Of a stretch of DNA of 64,000 nt, positions 37,345 to 45,059 are shown piece after piece. The translations under genes were made by a program, and so were the position numbers. The stretch comes from Tenggerimyces flavus. Lineage in GTDB: Bacteria > Actinomycetota > Actinomycetes > Propionibacteriales > Actinopolymorphaceae. Each line of letters opens with the position of its first letter. The stretch's first letter is position 1. Location of the stretch: contig NZ_JAFBCM010000001.1 in NCBI RefSeq assembly GCF_016907715.1, positions 248,001-312,000 on the forward strand, in the 5' to 3' direction. Under the pieces are notes generated by a model. It saw only the letters and a list, made by a program, of their open reading frames with translations. It had not been told where the DNA came from and ran no database searches.

Positions 37345-38664
37345 ATGAGCTCGTTCGAGACGTGGCGCAACTGGGCCGGTACGGAGACCGCGAGTCCGAA
37401 ACGCGTCGTACGTCCCAGGGACGTCCAGGAGCTCTCCGCCGCCGTCTCCGCCGCGGCGCGGGATGGCCTTACGGTCAAGGCCGTTGGCTCCGGACACTCG
37501 TTCACCGGGGTCGCCGTAACCGAAGGTGCGCAGATCCGTCTCGATGGTATGGACGGCGTCGTTGACGTCGACGCGACGACCGGTCTCGTGACGGTCGAAG
37601 CGGGCATCCCGCTCCATCGGCTCAACCCCCTGCTCGAGTCGCTTGGCCTGGGCATGACGAACCTCGGCGACATCGATCAGCAGACCATCTCGGGAGCGAT
37701 CTCCACTGGAACGCACGGCACCGGCGCCCGGTACGGCGGCATCGCGACGCAGGTCCGCGGCCTGCAGCTCGTGCTCGCCAATGGCGAGCTCATCTCCTGC
37801 TCCGACAGGGAAAATCCCGACCTCTTCGCCGCTGCACGGATCGGATTGGGGGCACTCGGCGTGATCGCCAACGTCACGTTGCAGTGCGAACCCGTGTTCG
37901 ACCTGCATGCCGTCGAGGGAGCGATGCCGCTCGACGAGGTGCTCGACAAGTTCGACGAGCTCGCCGACGACAACGACCACTTCGAGTTCTACTGGTTCCC
38001 ACACACCCAACGTACGTTCACCAAACGCAACAACCGGGTGCCGCGGGGAACACCTCGCAAGCCGGTGGGGCCGATCAGCCGCTGGTTCGACGACGAGCTG
38101 ATGAGCAACTCCGTCTTCGACCTGACCAACAAGCTGGTCCGGCGTTTCCCGCGTCTCGTGCCGGCCGCGAACAACGTGGCCGCGCGGGCCTGGTCGGCAC
38201 GCGAGGTCGTCGACGTCTCGTACCGCGTCTTCACCTCGCCCCGGCGCGTGGTGTTCCGGGAGATGGAGTACGCCGTACCGCGCGCTCATCTCCGCGAGGT
38301 CATCCGCGCCGTTCAAGCCTGGATCGTCAAGACAGGCGAGCGAATCTCGTTCCCGATCGAGGTTCGCGTGGCCGCGCCGGACGACATCTGGCTCTCCTCC
38401 GCCTACGACCGCGAGACGGCGTACGTCGCCGTCCACCAGTACGACCAAGTCCCGTACGAGCGGTACTTCCACGCCGTCGAGGACATCTGCGCCGGAGTCG
38501 GCGGCCGCCCGCACTGGGGCAAGCTGCACTGGCTCGACGCTACGGAGTTGGCCGTCCGCTACCCGAGATTCGGCGACTTCGCCCGAATCCGCGCCGACGT
38601 CGACCCCGACGGCCTGTTCGCCAACCCGTACTTGGATCGGGTCCTCGGCCCGGCTTCCCCCTGA
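37345..38664 (+). CDS. FAD-linked sugar lactone oxidase/dehydrogenase (gulonolactone/arabinonolactone type)
   Basis: A 439-residue VAO-family flavoenzyme. The FAD domain includes GSGHSFTG (His51, the position that bears covalent FAD in lactone oxidases), LGDIDQQTISGAISTGTHGT and LGALGVIANVTLQ. The C-terminal ALO domain ends VGGRPHWGKLHW, whose HWGK motif is diagnostic of aldonolactone oxidases, then DPDGLFANPYLDRVLG. Substrate is probably an aldono-lactone or sugar alcohol. I start at ATG 37345; the upstream frame reads as leader. Followed 12 bases later by a GH1 gene, so an operon for sugar oxidation and uptake is likely. Confidence 0.9.
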   Translation: MSSFETWRNWAGTETASPKRVVRPRDVQELSAAVSAAARDGLTVKAVGSGHSFTGVAVTEGAQIRLDGMDGVVDVDATTGLVTVEAGIPLHRLNPLLESLGLGMTNLGDIDQQTISGAISTGTHGTGARYGGIATQVRGLQLVLANGELISCSDRENPDLFAAARIGLGALGVIANVTLQCEPVFDLHAVEGAMPLDEVLDKFDELADDNDHFEFYWFPHTQRTFTKRNNRVPRGTPRKPVGPISRWFDDELMSNSVFDLTNKLVRRFPRLVPAANNVAARAWSAREVVDVSYRVFTSPRRVVFREMEYAVPRAHLREVIRAVQAWIVKTGERISFPIEVRVAAPDDIWLSSAYDRETAYVAVHQYDQVPYERYFHAVEDICAGVGGRPHWGKLHWLDATELAVRYPRFGDFARIRADVDPDGLFANPYLDRVLGPASP

Positions 38665-38676
38665 GGTGACTCGGCA

Positions 38677-40020
38677 ATGACCGCTCCACCCATGCCCGCC
38701 TTCCCCGACGAGTTCTTGTGGGGCGTGGCGACGTCCGCCTTCCAGATCGAAGGGGCGACGAAAGAAGACGGCCGAGGCGACTCGGTCTGGGACACTTTCG
38801 CCCGTATCCCTGGGAAGATCCGCGACGGCGCGAACGCGGACGTGGCGTGCGACCACTACCACCGATACGCCGAGGACGTCGCGCTGCTCGCGTCGTTGGG
38901 CGCCGGCGCGTACCGCTTCTCCATCTCCTGGCCTCGGATCCAGCCGACTGGCCGTGGTCCTGCGAACAAGGAGGGGCTCGCTTTCTACGACCGGCTCGTG
39001 GATCTGCTTCTGGAGAACGGGATCCAGCCGTTCGCGAACCTCTTCCACTGGGATCTCCCGCAGGCGTTGGAGGATTCGGGTGGCTGGCTGTCGCGGGACA
39101 CCGCGGACCGGTTCGCGTACTACGCGGGGCTGGTCGGCTCCGCGCTCGGCGACCGGGTCGCGATGTGGAGCACGCTGAACGAGCCGTTCGAGGTGATGGC
39201 GCTCGGGTACGGGACCGGCGAGCACGCTCCCGGTCGCGAGCTGCTGCTGGGCGCGTTCCCGGCGGGACACCATCTACTGTTGGCTCATGGGCTCGCGACG
39301 CAGGCGTTGCGGACGCGTACGTCGGCTCCGGTGGGGCTGATCAACTCATATTCGCCGTCGTGGCCGCTGTCGTCGTCGGCGCCGGACGTCTTCGCCGCGG
39401 CTGTGCACGACGTGCTGCAGAACCGGCTGTTCACCGACGCGGTACTGCTGGGCGCGTACCCGGAGGAGACGCGGGCGCTGCCGGGCGTCGACCTGGCGGT
39501 CGTGCTCGAGGGCGACCTGTCGACGATCTCCACTCCGTTGGACTTCCTCGGCGTGAACTACTACGCGCCGGCGGGGATCTCGGCCGCGGGCGGCGGGGAT
39601 CCGCGGCCGTTCGGGATCGCGCCGGTGCCGGGGTATCTGACGACGGCGTTCGACTGGACGGTGGCGCCGGAGGGGTTGTCGGAGACGTTGACGACGCTGC
39701 ACTCGCGGTACGGGGAGGCGCTGCCGCCGCTGTATGTGACGGAGAACGGGGCCGCGTACGCCGACGTCGTCGCTTCGGACGGGTCGGTGGACGATGCCGT
39801 GCGGGTCGCGTATCTGGACGGGCATGTGCGGGCGGTGTCGTCGGCGCTGGCTGCCGGGGTGGACGTGCGCGGGTACTTCGTGTGGTCGCTGCTGGACAAC
39901 TTCGAGTGGGCTGAGGGGTACTCGAAGCGTTTCGGCTTGGTACATGTGGACTTCGACAGCCAGAATCGGGTCCCTAAGACGTCGTTCGGGTGGTATCGGG
40001 ATCTGATTACGCGGAAGTAG
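38677..40020 (+). CDS. beta-glucosidase, glycoside hydrolase family 1
   Basis: A 447-residue cytosolic enzyme of usual GH1 length. The N-terminal signature is FLWGVATSAFQIEGA; the acid/base is Glu169 (STLNEPF) and the nucleophile Glu356 (YVTENGA). WSLLDNFEWAEGYSKRFGLV near the end completes the aglycone/glycone site. It lies between the lactone oxidase and a sugar-type MFS transporter, nine bases before the latter, consistent with beta-glucoside import and cleavage. Confidence 0.96.
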   Translation: MTAPPMPAFPDEFLWGVATSAFQIEGATKEDGRGDSVWDTFARIPGKIRDGANADVACDHYHRYAEDVALLASLGAGAYRFSISWPRIQPTGRGPANKEGLAFYDRLVDLLLENGIQPFANLFHWDLPQALEDSGGWLSRDTADRFAYYAGLVGSALGDRVAMWSTLNEPFEVMALGYGTGEHAPGRELLLGAFPAGHHLLLAHGLATQALRTRTSAPVGLINSYSPSWPLSSSAPDVFAAAVHDVLQNRLFTDAVLLGAYPEETRALPGVDLAVVLEGDLSTISTPLDFLGVNYYAPAGISAAGGGDPRPFGIAPVPGYLTTAFDWTVAPEGLSETLTTLHSRYGEALPPLYVTENGAAYADVVASDGSVDDAVRVAYLDGHVRAVSSALAAGVDVRGYFVWSLLDNFEWAEGYSKRFGLVHVDFDSQNRVPKTSFGWYRDLITRK

Positions 40021-40029
40021 GGCACGTTC

Positions 40030-41271
40030 ATGGGGGCACCGGTGGTCTCGTCCTTGTCGGAGCCTGTCGATCGTGTGCCGGTGCGATGGATCGCGCTGCT
40101 CACCGCGGCTCTGACGGGGTTGTGGGCGGGGATCCTGACGCCGGTGCAGGTGCTCTTGCCGCAGCAGGTCGAGGCTCTGGACGCGGCTTCGAAGGTGACC
40201 AACCTTGGCTTGGTGCACGCGGTCGGCGCGGCTGTGGCGATCGTGGCGAACCCCCTGTTCGGGGCTCTGTCGGACCGTACACGGGGCCGGTTCGGGCGGC
40301 GGCATCCGTGGACCGTGGTGGGCGTGGTCGTCGGCGCGTTGTCGTTGGGCTTCTTGTCGGGGCAGACGACGCTGGCCGGCGTGATCGTGGGGTGGATCCT
40401 CGTCGAGGCCTCGCTGAACGCGGTGCTGGCCGCTTTGACGGCGTCGCTGCCGGACCGGGTGCCGGTTTCTCAGCGCGGGGTGGTGTCGGCGTGGTCGGGG
40501 ATCGCGCAGCCGTTGGGCCCGTTGGTGGGGCTGGTGCTCGCGTCGTTCGTGCTGGTGTCGACGTCGTTGGGGTACCTGGGGCTGGCGGTCGTGTTGGTGG
40601 TCTTCACGCTGCCGTTCGTGTTGTTCACGCCGGACGCGGTGTTGACCTCGCGGCCGCCGTTCTCGTGGAGCTCGTTCTTCGCGGGCTTCTGGGTGTCGCC
40701 GCGGCGGTATCCGGACTTCGCGTGGGCTTGGGGGACGCGGTTCCTGGTGCAGCTGGCGAACGCGTTCATCCTGCTCTATCTGTACTACTTCCTGCAGGAC
40801 GCAGTGGGCTACGCGGACCCGTCGCAGGGCGTGTTCGTGCTGACCGGCTGCTACGTGGTGACGCTGATCCTGTCGGCGATGGTGACCGGCGTGCTGTCGG
40901 ACCGGTCGGGTGGGCGGCGGAAGATCTTCGTGCTCTGGTCGGGCGTGGTGATGACCGTGGCAGCGATGCTGATCGCCCTCTGGCCATCGTGGCCAGTCGC
41001 GATCGCGTCGGCGTTGATCCTGGGCCTGGGCTACGGCGCGTACCAGGCCGTCGACCTCGCGCTGATCACCCAAGTCCTGCCCGCGGCGGAGAACCGCGCC
41101 AAGGACCTCGGCGTGATCAACATCGCCAACGCCGCCCCGCAGGTCCTGGCCCCGGCGATCGCCGCGCCGGTGATCACCTACCTGGGCGGCTACACCACCC
41201 TCTACCTGCTCACCGGCCTCGTCGCCCTGCTGGGCTGCATCTTCGTCTACCGCATCAAGTCGGTGCCCTAG
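40030..41271 (+). CDS. MFS sugar transporter (GPH-like)
   Basis: A 413-residue permease with twelve hydrophobic segments. The loop motif GALSDRTRGRFGRRHPWTVV is typical of the glycoside-pentoside-hexuronide type of transporters, and FVLTGCYVVTLILSAMVTGV and LPAAENRAKDLGVINIANAA fit the second half. It follows the GH1 gene directly, so the substrate is probably a beta-glucoside. The last four bases overlap the convergent immunity-like gene. Confidence 0.88.
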   Translation: MGAPVVSSLSEPVDRVPVRWIALLTAALTGLWAGILTPVQVLLPQQVEALDAASKVTNLGLVHAVGAAVAIVANPLFGALSDRTRGRFGRRHPWTVVGVVVGALSLGFLSGQTTLAGVIVGWILVEASLNAVLAALTASLPDRVPVSQRGVVSAWSGIAQPLGPLVGLVLASFVLVSTSLGYLGLAVVLVVFTLPFVLFTPDAVLTSRPPFSWSSFFAGFWVSPRRYPDFAWAWGTRFLVQLANAFILLYLYYFLQDAVGYADPSQGVFVLTGCYVVTLILSAMVTGVLSDRSGGRRKIFVLWSGVVMTVAAMLIALWPSWPVAIASALILGLGYGAYQAVDLALITQVLPAAENRAKDLGVINIANAAPQVLAPAIAAPVITYLGGYTTLYLLTGLVALLGCIFVYRIKSVP

Positions 41272-41969
41272 GCACGTTGGCGGTCGAGCTCCTTCTTCAG
41301 CTTCGGCCCGAGCAGGCTGAGGATCTTGCGGTCCGAGGAGTCTTCGTCCGGCAGGTTCTCGACGAATGACGCGGCAATCGTCTCGTCGATCTCGTAGTCC
41401 TTGCCCCACTCGTCCTCGAGCGCCTGCAAGACCGTGCCGGCGCGTGCTAGCGCTGATTCCTCGCCGGAACCGATCCACTCGACGAGACGGTCGACGATCT
41501 CGCCCATGAACAGATGAGGAAGGACGTCGTCGTAGGTCTCGACGTGCTCGTTCAGGTCAGCGGCGAGTGCCGGCTCGGCGGCGACCATTCGATGGACGAA
41601 GCCGTGGGTCGAGTCATGCGCCGGGACCTTGTCGAGCAAGCCGCGGAGCTTGGGGCCGAGGAGCTGCTGGAGCGATCCTCGGGGATCGCCGTCCAGGGGA
41701 GCGTTCGCCAGGAAAGCCACGGCGATCAGCTCGTCGACAGCGTCGTCCTTGCCGACCTCGGCATCGAGAATGTCCAGGACCTTCTGAAACTCGCCCGCGG
41801 CGTCGGAGGCCCCGGACTGGTACCCGGCCGCGCTGACAAAGGCCAGGGTGCGGAGAAACGCACGCGGCGCCTGCGGGCCATACTGCTCTCGATGCTCGGC
41901 AAGCATGTCCGGGAAGCGCGTGACTGCTTCCGCGAGCTGGGTCACCAGCGCATTGATCTGGTTAGACAT
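41268..41969 (-). CDS. immunity-like protein (DUF7674-type tail)
   Basis: A 233-residue acidic, all-helical protein from ATG 41969 (MSNQINALVTQLAEAV); ATG 42002 is an in-frame alternative. The first half contains FLANAPLDGDPRGSLQQLLG and LLGPKLRGLLDKV. The second half (MVAAEPALAADLNEHVETYD; LPHLFMGEIVDRLVEW; ASFVENLPDEDSSDRKILSL; LLGPKLKKELD) resembles a DUF7674-like domain I associate with toxin immunity. The 'AFLANAPLDGDPRG...LGPKL' and 'SFVENLPDEDSSDR...LGPKL' boxes show an internal duplication. It overlaps the end of the toxin-like C-terminal gene by eight bases. Confidence 0.7.
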   Translation of the reverse strand: MSNQINALVTQLAEAVTRFPDMLAEHREQYGPQAPRAFLRTLAFVSAAGYQSGASDAAGEFQKVLDILDAEVGKDDAVDELIAVAFLANAPLDGDPRGSLQQLLGPKLRGLLDKVPAHDSTHGFVHRMVAAEPALAADLNEHVETYDDVLPHLFMGEIVDRLVEWIGSGEESALARAGTVLQALEDEWGKDYEIDETIAASFVENLPDEDSSDRKILSLLGPKLKKELDRQRA

Positions 41970-42411
41970 TGGGGGGATGCCCGCCTCCTTGCCTATAGGC
42001 ATCTCTGAGCTCGTTGTACAACTGCTGCGCGATCCTACGTTCCTCGGGCGACAAGATGTCGCGTCCCCACTTCTTCGCGAGCAGTCCCTTGAGGCCGTTC
42101 ATGAGCTGCTGGCCCTTCTTGAGGTGCCAGATGCCGTTCGACGATCGGCCGGTCAGCAGCTCGTTGCGGATGGCGTCGATCGTCGTCCCGTCACCCGCCG
42201 TGCCCTTCTTACCGGCGTGCTTCCAGATGTCGTTGATGATGTTCTGGAGCTTCCGGTTGGACACCTTCGGCTTGGTCGGTGGCCGGCGCTTCGGGATGTC
42301 GGGGATCTTGTTCTTGGCGGCCTTGGCCTTCGGAAGCGCCTTTGCCGCGACCTTGGCCACCTTGCCCTGGACGCGGCCGGCCATACCGCGAAGAACGCGT
42401 GTCTTACCCAA
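41962..42411 (-). CDS. toxin-like C-terminal domain protein encoded as a separate overlapping frame
   Basis: A 149-residue basic protein. The first 50 residues are a Lys/Arg/Pro/Ala-rich linker. The last 100 (KLQNIINDIWKHAGKKGTAG, DGTTIDAIRNELLTGRSSNG, IWHLKKGQQLMNGLKG, SPEERRIAQQLYNELRDAY) resemble C-terminal domains I recall from LXG/WXG and Rhs polymorphic toxins, with the pattern GnGTT-DAIRNE--TG---NG--H--K. I cannot name the family or its activity. It starts at TTG 42411 inside the end of the upstream gene (8-base overlap, +1 frame); ATG 42384 is another option. Usually this domain is fused to the WXG-type N-terminus, so a split or frameshifted toxin is implied. Confidence 0.65.
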   Translation of the reverse strand: MGKTRVLRGMAGRVQGKVAKVAAKALPKAKAAKNKIPDIPKRRPPTKPKVSNRKLQNIINDIWKHAGKKGTAGDGTTIDAIRNELLTGRSSNGIWHLKKGQQLMNGLKGLLAKKWGRDILSPEERRIAQQLYNELRDAYRQGGGHPPNV

Positions 42412-42901
42412 GGAGCACCGTCAAGGATCGGCTGATCAGCAGGTTGATGATCCTGCCGAAGATCTCCTTGAAAACGGGGATCTCGAGGAGCGAGGCGCCG
42501 AACGTGGGGATGGCCGTCGCGATGGCCTGCGCGATGGCGATCGCCAGCAGGACGAGCTGGACGATCACCCAGATCTTGAGCATCAGGACGACGATGGCGC
42601 AGACCAGGATGATGGCGCCGACGAGCATGACGCCGGTCGCGTTGTCGGTCAGCGTCTGGACGCCGTCGTCCTTCGCTTCCCACGAGGTCTTGAACGCGTC
42701 GATGGCGTCGTCTTCGTTCTCCGTCCAGACCTTCTGGGCGGCCTGCTGTGCCTGCTCGACGACCCCGTCCAGCTTGGAGTAGACGTCCGCCCAGGCCTGA
42801 CCGAGTTCCAGGAGACGTACCTCGTCGGCGTCCGGCCAGAGGTAGCCGAGGTCGGACAGCAACGTGATCAGCGGGCCGGGCAGCGTGATTCCCTGTGCCA
42901 T
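42404..42901 (-). CDS. WXG100-like toxin N-terminal domain with membrane segments
   Basis: A 165-residue protein. The opening LPGPLITLLSDLGYLWPDAD followed by LLELGQAWADVYSKLD matches the N-terminal domain of large actinobacterial type VII-associated toxins. After a helical bundle come two or three hydrophobic segments (about 92-130, LVGAIILVCAIVVLMLKIWV onward). The protein ends SLTVLLG at a TAA inside the start of the next frame. Relatives known to me continue into linker and toxin regions in one chain. The start overlaps the stop of the WXG100-like gene by one base (TGATG). Confidence 0.72.
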   Translation of the reverse strand: MAQGITLPGPLITLLSDLGYLWPDADEVRLLELGQAWADVYSKLDGVVEQAQQAAQKVWTENEDDAIDAFKTSWEAKDDGVQTLTDNATGVMLVGAIILVCAIVVLMLKIWVIVQLVLLAIAIAQAIATAIPTFGASLLEIPVFKEIFGRIINLLISRSLTVLLG

Positions 42902-43215
42902 CAGACCTCCACCGCCTCGATCGTGGCGGTGCTGTCCTGCGCGGTGTTGTCGTAGTTGGCGGCGGCGACCTGGAGCTTCCCGGCGTGCGCCTCGAGGCTC
43001 GTGACGACGGACTCGAGCGACTCGATCAGCCTCTCCTCGGCGGACGCGTAACTCACCCCGAGCAGCATCCCGATCGGCTCCGCGTCCCCGAACGCCGGAC
43101 CGATGCCCTGCGTCGTGGCGATGAAGTCGTCGATGTGGTCGTCGAGATCGCCGGCCACGTCCATGATCTCCGTCGCGGCCGCGTCGATCTTCGCCGGATC
43201 GAACTTCTTGACCAT
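42901..43215 (-). CDS. WXG100/ESAT-6-like small helical protein
   Basis: A 104-residue all-helical protein (MVKKFDPAKIDAAATEIMDV; HIDDFIATTQGIGPAFGDAE; LIESLESVVTSLEAHAGKLQ; YDNTAQDSTATIEAVEV). Length, helical hairpin pattern and operon place fit the ESX/WXG100 family, although no canonical W-x-G turn is present. These proteins are usually co-secreted partners of type VII substrates. It sits three bases behind the YbaB-like gene. Confidence 0.72.
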   Translation of the reverse strand: MVKKFDPAKIDAAATEIMDVAGDLDDHIDDFIATTQGIGPAFGDAEPIGMLLGVSYASAEERLIESLESVVTSLEAHAGKLQVAAANYDNTAQDSTATIEAVEV

Positions 43216-43217
43216 CG

Positions 43218-43646
43218 TCAGGTCCTCCGGTCGATCCGACCCATGACGTCCTCGAGGGCACCGAACATGGTGCGCATGCTCTGCAGGGACTCGGTCTGGA
43301 TGGCCTCGAGATCGCCGCTGAGACGTTCGAGGTCCACTGGCGCGTTGGCGCCCGTCGTGGTCTTCGCGCGGAGGTCGGCCAGCGCCGCGTTGACGGCCTC
43401 GGTGAGCGCCTCGCAGACAGCTTCCGAGCCCAGGCGCATCATCCGCGGGTCCATGGTCATCGACTGGACGTGGCCGGGCAGAGTGGCGACGACGCGTACC
43501 TTGCCCTCGGCCGCCTCGCCCTCCCCCGTGACCTGCTCCGCCGCCGCGTCGGCCGGCCGCGGCTCGCGCATCCCGTCCAGCGCCCGACGCGTGTCGGTCA
43601 GGATCTGGTCGACAGCCGACATGCTGAGATCGTCCATCCCCGTCAT
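43218..43646 (-). CDS. YbaB/EbfC-like DNA-binding family protein
   Basis: A 142-residue protein from ATG 43646, with a strong GGGGAAGG site. It follows the YbaB layout: an N-terminal helix (SAVDQILTDTRRALDGM), a beta-sheet with GKVRVVATLPGHVQSMTMDP and a C-terminal helix (EAVCEALTEAVNAALADLRA). In actinomycetes such proteins often precede WXG100 and toxin genes in type VII-associated loci rather than acting as the nucleoid protein beside recR. First gene of the split-toxin operon. Confidence 0.78.
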   Translation of the reverse strand: MTGMDDLSMSAVDQILTDTRRALDGMREPRPADAAAEQVTGEGEAAEGKVRVVATLPGHVQSMTMDPRMMRLGSEAVCEALTEAVNAALADLRAKTTTGANAPVDLERLSGDLEAIQTESLQSMRTMFGALEDVMGRIDRRT

Positions 43647-43748
43647 GCCTTCCCCTCCCTCGATCTGGCTCTCCCGCGATCCTGCCGGGCAGCCACCCAT
43701 AAGACCAGGCCCGCCTCACCAGCCTGTGGATAACCCATCCCAGGCGCC

Positions 43749-43798
43749 GACTTGTTGGACGGATGTCGGTCTCTAAGCCGACATCCGTCCAACAAGTC
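43749..43798. terminator. 50-nt hairpin, copy 1, at the end of the DUF559-like gene
   Basis: A perfect 21-base stem (43749-43769 with 43778-43798) around an eight-base loop. The outer twelve bases GACTTGTTGGAC are identical to the copy at 44787-44836. The inner stem differs but stays fully paired. The stop codon of the gene at 43773 lies in the loop. Confidence 0.85.
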
Positions 43799-44732
43799 GT
43801 GGCTCGAGCACCTCTCGGAGTCGAGCGGCAACGTCCGCGGGGTTGGAGCGGACGATCGCGCTCGGGATGCGTACGAGAGGCTCCCCGGCGGTCATGAGGG
43901 CGAAGTCGCGGCTCATGTCGGCCCAGGCCTCGACTACGCCGAAGTGCGCCGAGCCGTCGATCTCCACGTTGACCGCGCGGCCATCGGAGCGGCGGAATCG
44001 CACGTCGAGATAGCGGGTACGGCCCGTCGAGTCTGTGCGCTTCTGCTGGAGCTCGGGCTTGGGCAGCTTGAACCGCCGTGCAAGCCTGACAAAGTCGAGT
44101 TCGGAGAGCGCGCTCACCCCACCCTCGACGTCGTCGAGCACTCGAAGCAGCAGCGAACGATGGCGAACCAAGCCTGCCAGGACGAGCTCCTCGCGAAGCC
44201 TGGTCGGAGTGACGAGGCGCTGTTGGACGGACGCGATGAGCAGCGCGGCGGCTCGGCGCGGACGCGCGCTCCATGCTGCTGCGTCGATGGCCGCCCGCGG
44301 ATAGCGGACCACCGGGAGACGCCGGGCCGGATGCCGGTCATCCGGAGTGAATCGACGCGACACATGCACCCGGACACCTGGCACCTGCGGCCCGTGCCAA
44401 CTACCTGCCGCCACGAGGAGATGAATGGCATCGCTCGAGAAGCCCACCAGACCTAGTTCTTCCAGTGCGGTCAGCCCGGCCAGCGTGGCGGTGGGACCAG
44501 CGTTCAGGACGGCAATCCATCGACACTGCCGAGAGCTCAAGGGCCCTCGATGGAGCACGACGGCGTTGTCGAAGGTCGCCCATCGTTCGGCGGCAACCGC
44601 CGCTGCGACATGGTCGTGCGACCAGCCCAGCGCCGCGAGCTGGTCGCGTGTGAACACGCCATCCTGCTCGAAGGCGAGGCGACCGAACTCGCGGTCGTCG
44701 CCCGCTCGTCGAAGTCGCGGTCTGCGTGGCAT
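43773..44732 (-). CDS. AbiEi-like / DUF559 nuclease-fold protein
   Basis: A 319-residue protein. The N-terminus resembles the AbiEi-type winged helix (EDGVFTRDQLAALGWSHDHV pattern; VVLHRGPLSSRQCRWIAVLN). The middle holds VSRRFTPDDRHPARRLPVVR and a helical segment. The C-terminal 110 residues resemble DUF559/very-short-patch-repair-like endonucleases (RTRYLDVRFRRSDGRAVNVE, IDGSAHFGVVEAWADMSRDF), with the acidic residues D/E-x-D expected for that fold. Proteins of this layout are common and multi-copy in Nocardioidaceae-like genomes; function is unknown. The gene is bracketed by two related 50-nt hairpins. Confidence 0.75.
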   Translation of the reverse strand: MPRRPRLRRAGDDREFGRLAFEQDGVFTRDQLAALGWSHDHVAAAVAAERWATFDNAVVLHRGPLSSRQCRWIAVLNAGPTATLAGLTALEELGLVGFSSDAIHLLVAAGSWHGPQVPGVRVHVSRRFTPDDRHPARRLPVVRYPRAAIDAAAWSARPRRAAALLIASVQQRLVTPTRLREELVLAGLVRHRSLLLRVLDDVEGGVSALSELDFVRLARRFKLPKPELQQKRTDSTGRTRYLDVRFRRSDGRAVNVEIDGSAHFGVVEAWADMSRDFALMTAGEPLVRIPSAIVRSNPADVAARLREVLEPRLVGRMSA

Positions 44733-44786
44733 ACCTCAAGCTTGCCCACTACCGGTAGCTCCCCGCGCCCATCATCCACAGCCATC

Positions 44787-44836
44787 GACTTGTTGGACAG
44801 ATCTCGGCTTCTAGGCCGAGATCTGTCCAACAAGTC
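44787..44836. terminator. 50-nt hairpin, copy 2, before the DUF559-like gene
   Basis: A perfect 21-base stem (44787-44807 with 44816-44836) around an eight-base loop. It lies 20 bases downstream of the stop of the gene at 44856, and 55 bases upstream of the DUF559-like start. The outer twelve bases of the stem match copy 1. Confidence 0.85.
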
Positions 44837-44855
44837 GGCGCGGGCAAGGGGTCGC

Positions 44856-45059
44856 CTAGACGAGCTCGAACTGCTCCGGCCGCAGCGCGATGTTGTCGTA
44901 GCTGTCGCCGACCTCGATGTCGGCGTAGTAGAGCTCGGCCGCGCCCTCCGCGGAAACGTCGACGATCGTGCCCTCGGTGCCGGCGGGAACGGGCTCGCCG
45001 GACAGTCCCGAGCTGATCTCGACCAGCGTTCGGATCCGGTCGTACTCCTTGGCCTTCAT
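44856..45059 (-). CDS. small DUF4926-like protein, possible immunity partner
   Basis: A 67-residue beta-rich acidic protein from ATG 45059 (MKAKEYDRIRTLVEISSGLS; VPAGTEGTIVDVSAEGAAEL; YYADIEVGDSYDNIALRPEQ). The pattern 'G-x-x-G-T-x-G-T-I-V-D-V ... Y-x-V-E/D' resembles DUF4926 proteins, often found next to polymorphic toxin genes. Its ATG overlaps the stop of the upstream gene as ATGA. GAAGGGCAG precedes it. Confidence 0.7.
   Translation of the reverse strand: MKAKEYDRIRTLVEISSGLSGEPVPAGTEGTIVDVSAEGAAELYYADIEVGDSYDNIALRPEQFELV

Noticed and set aside
42404-42411. Simple sequencing error joining the two toxin frames
   Set aside because: Not excluded, but the same eight-base overlap occurs at the next junction and both frames have plausible starts and stops, so I kept the split as a finding rather than calling a pseudogene.
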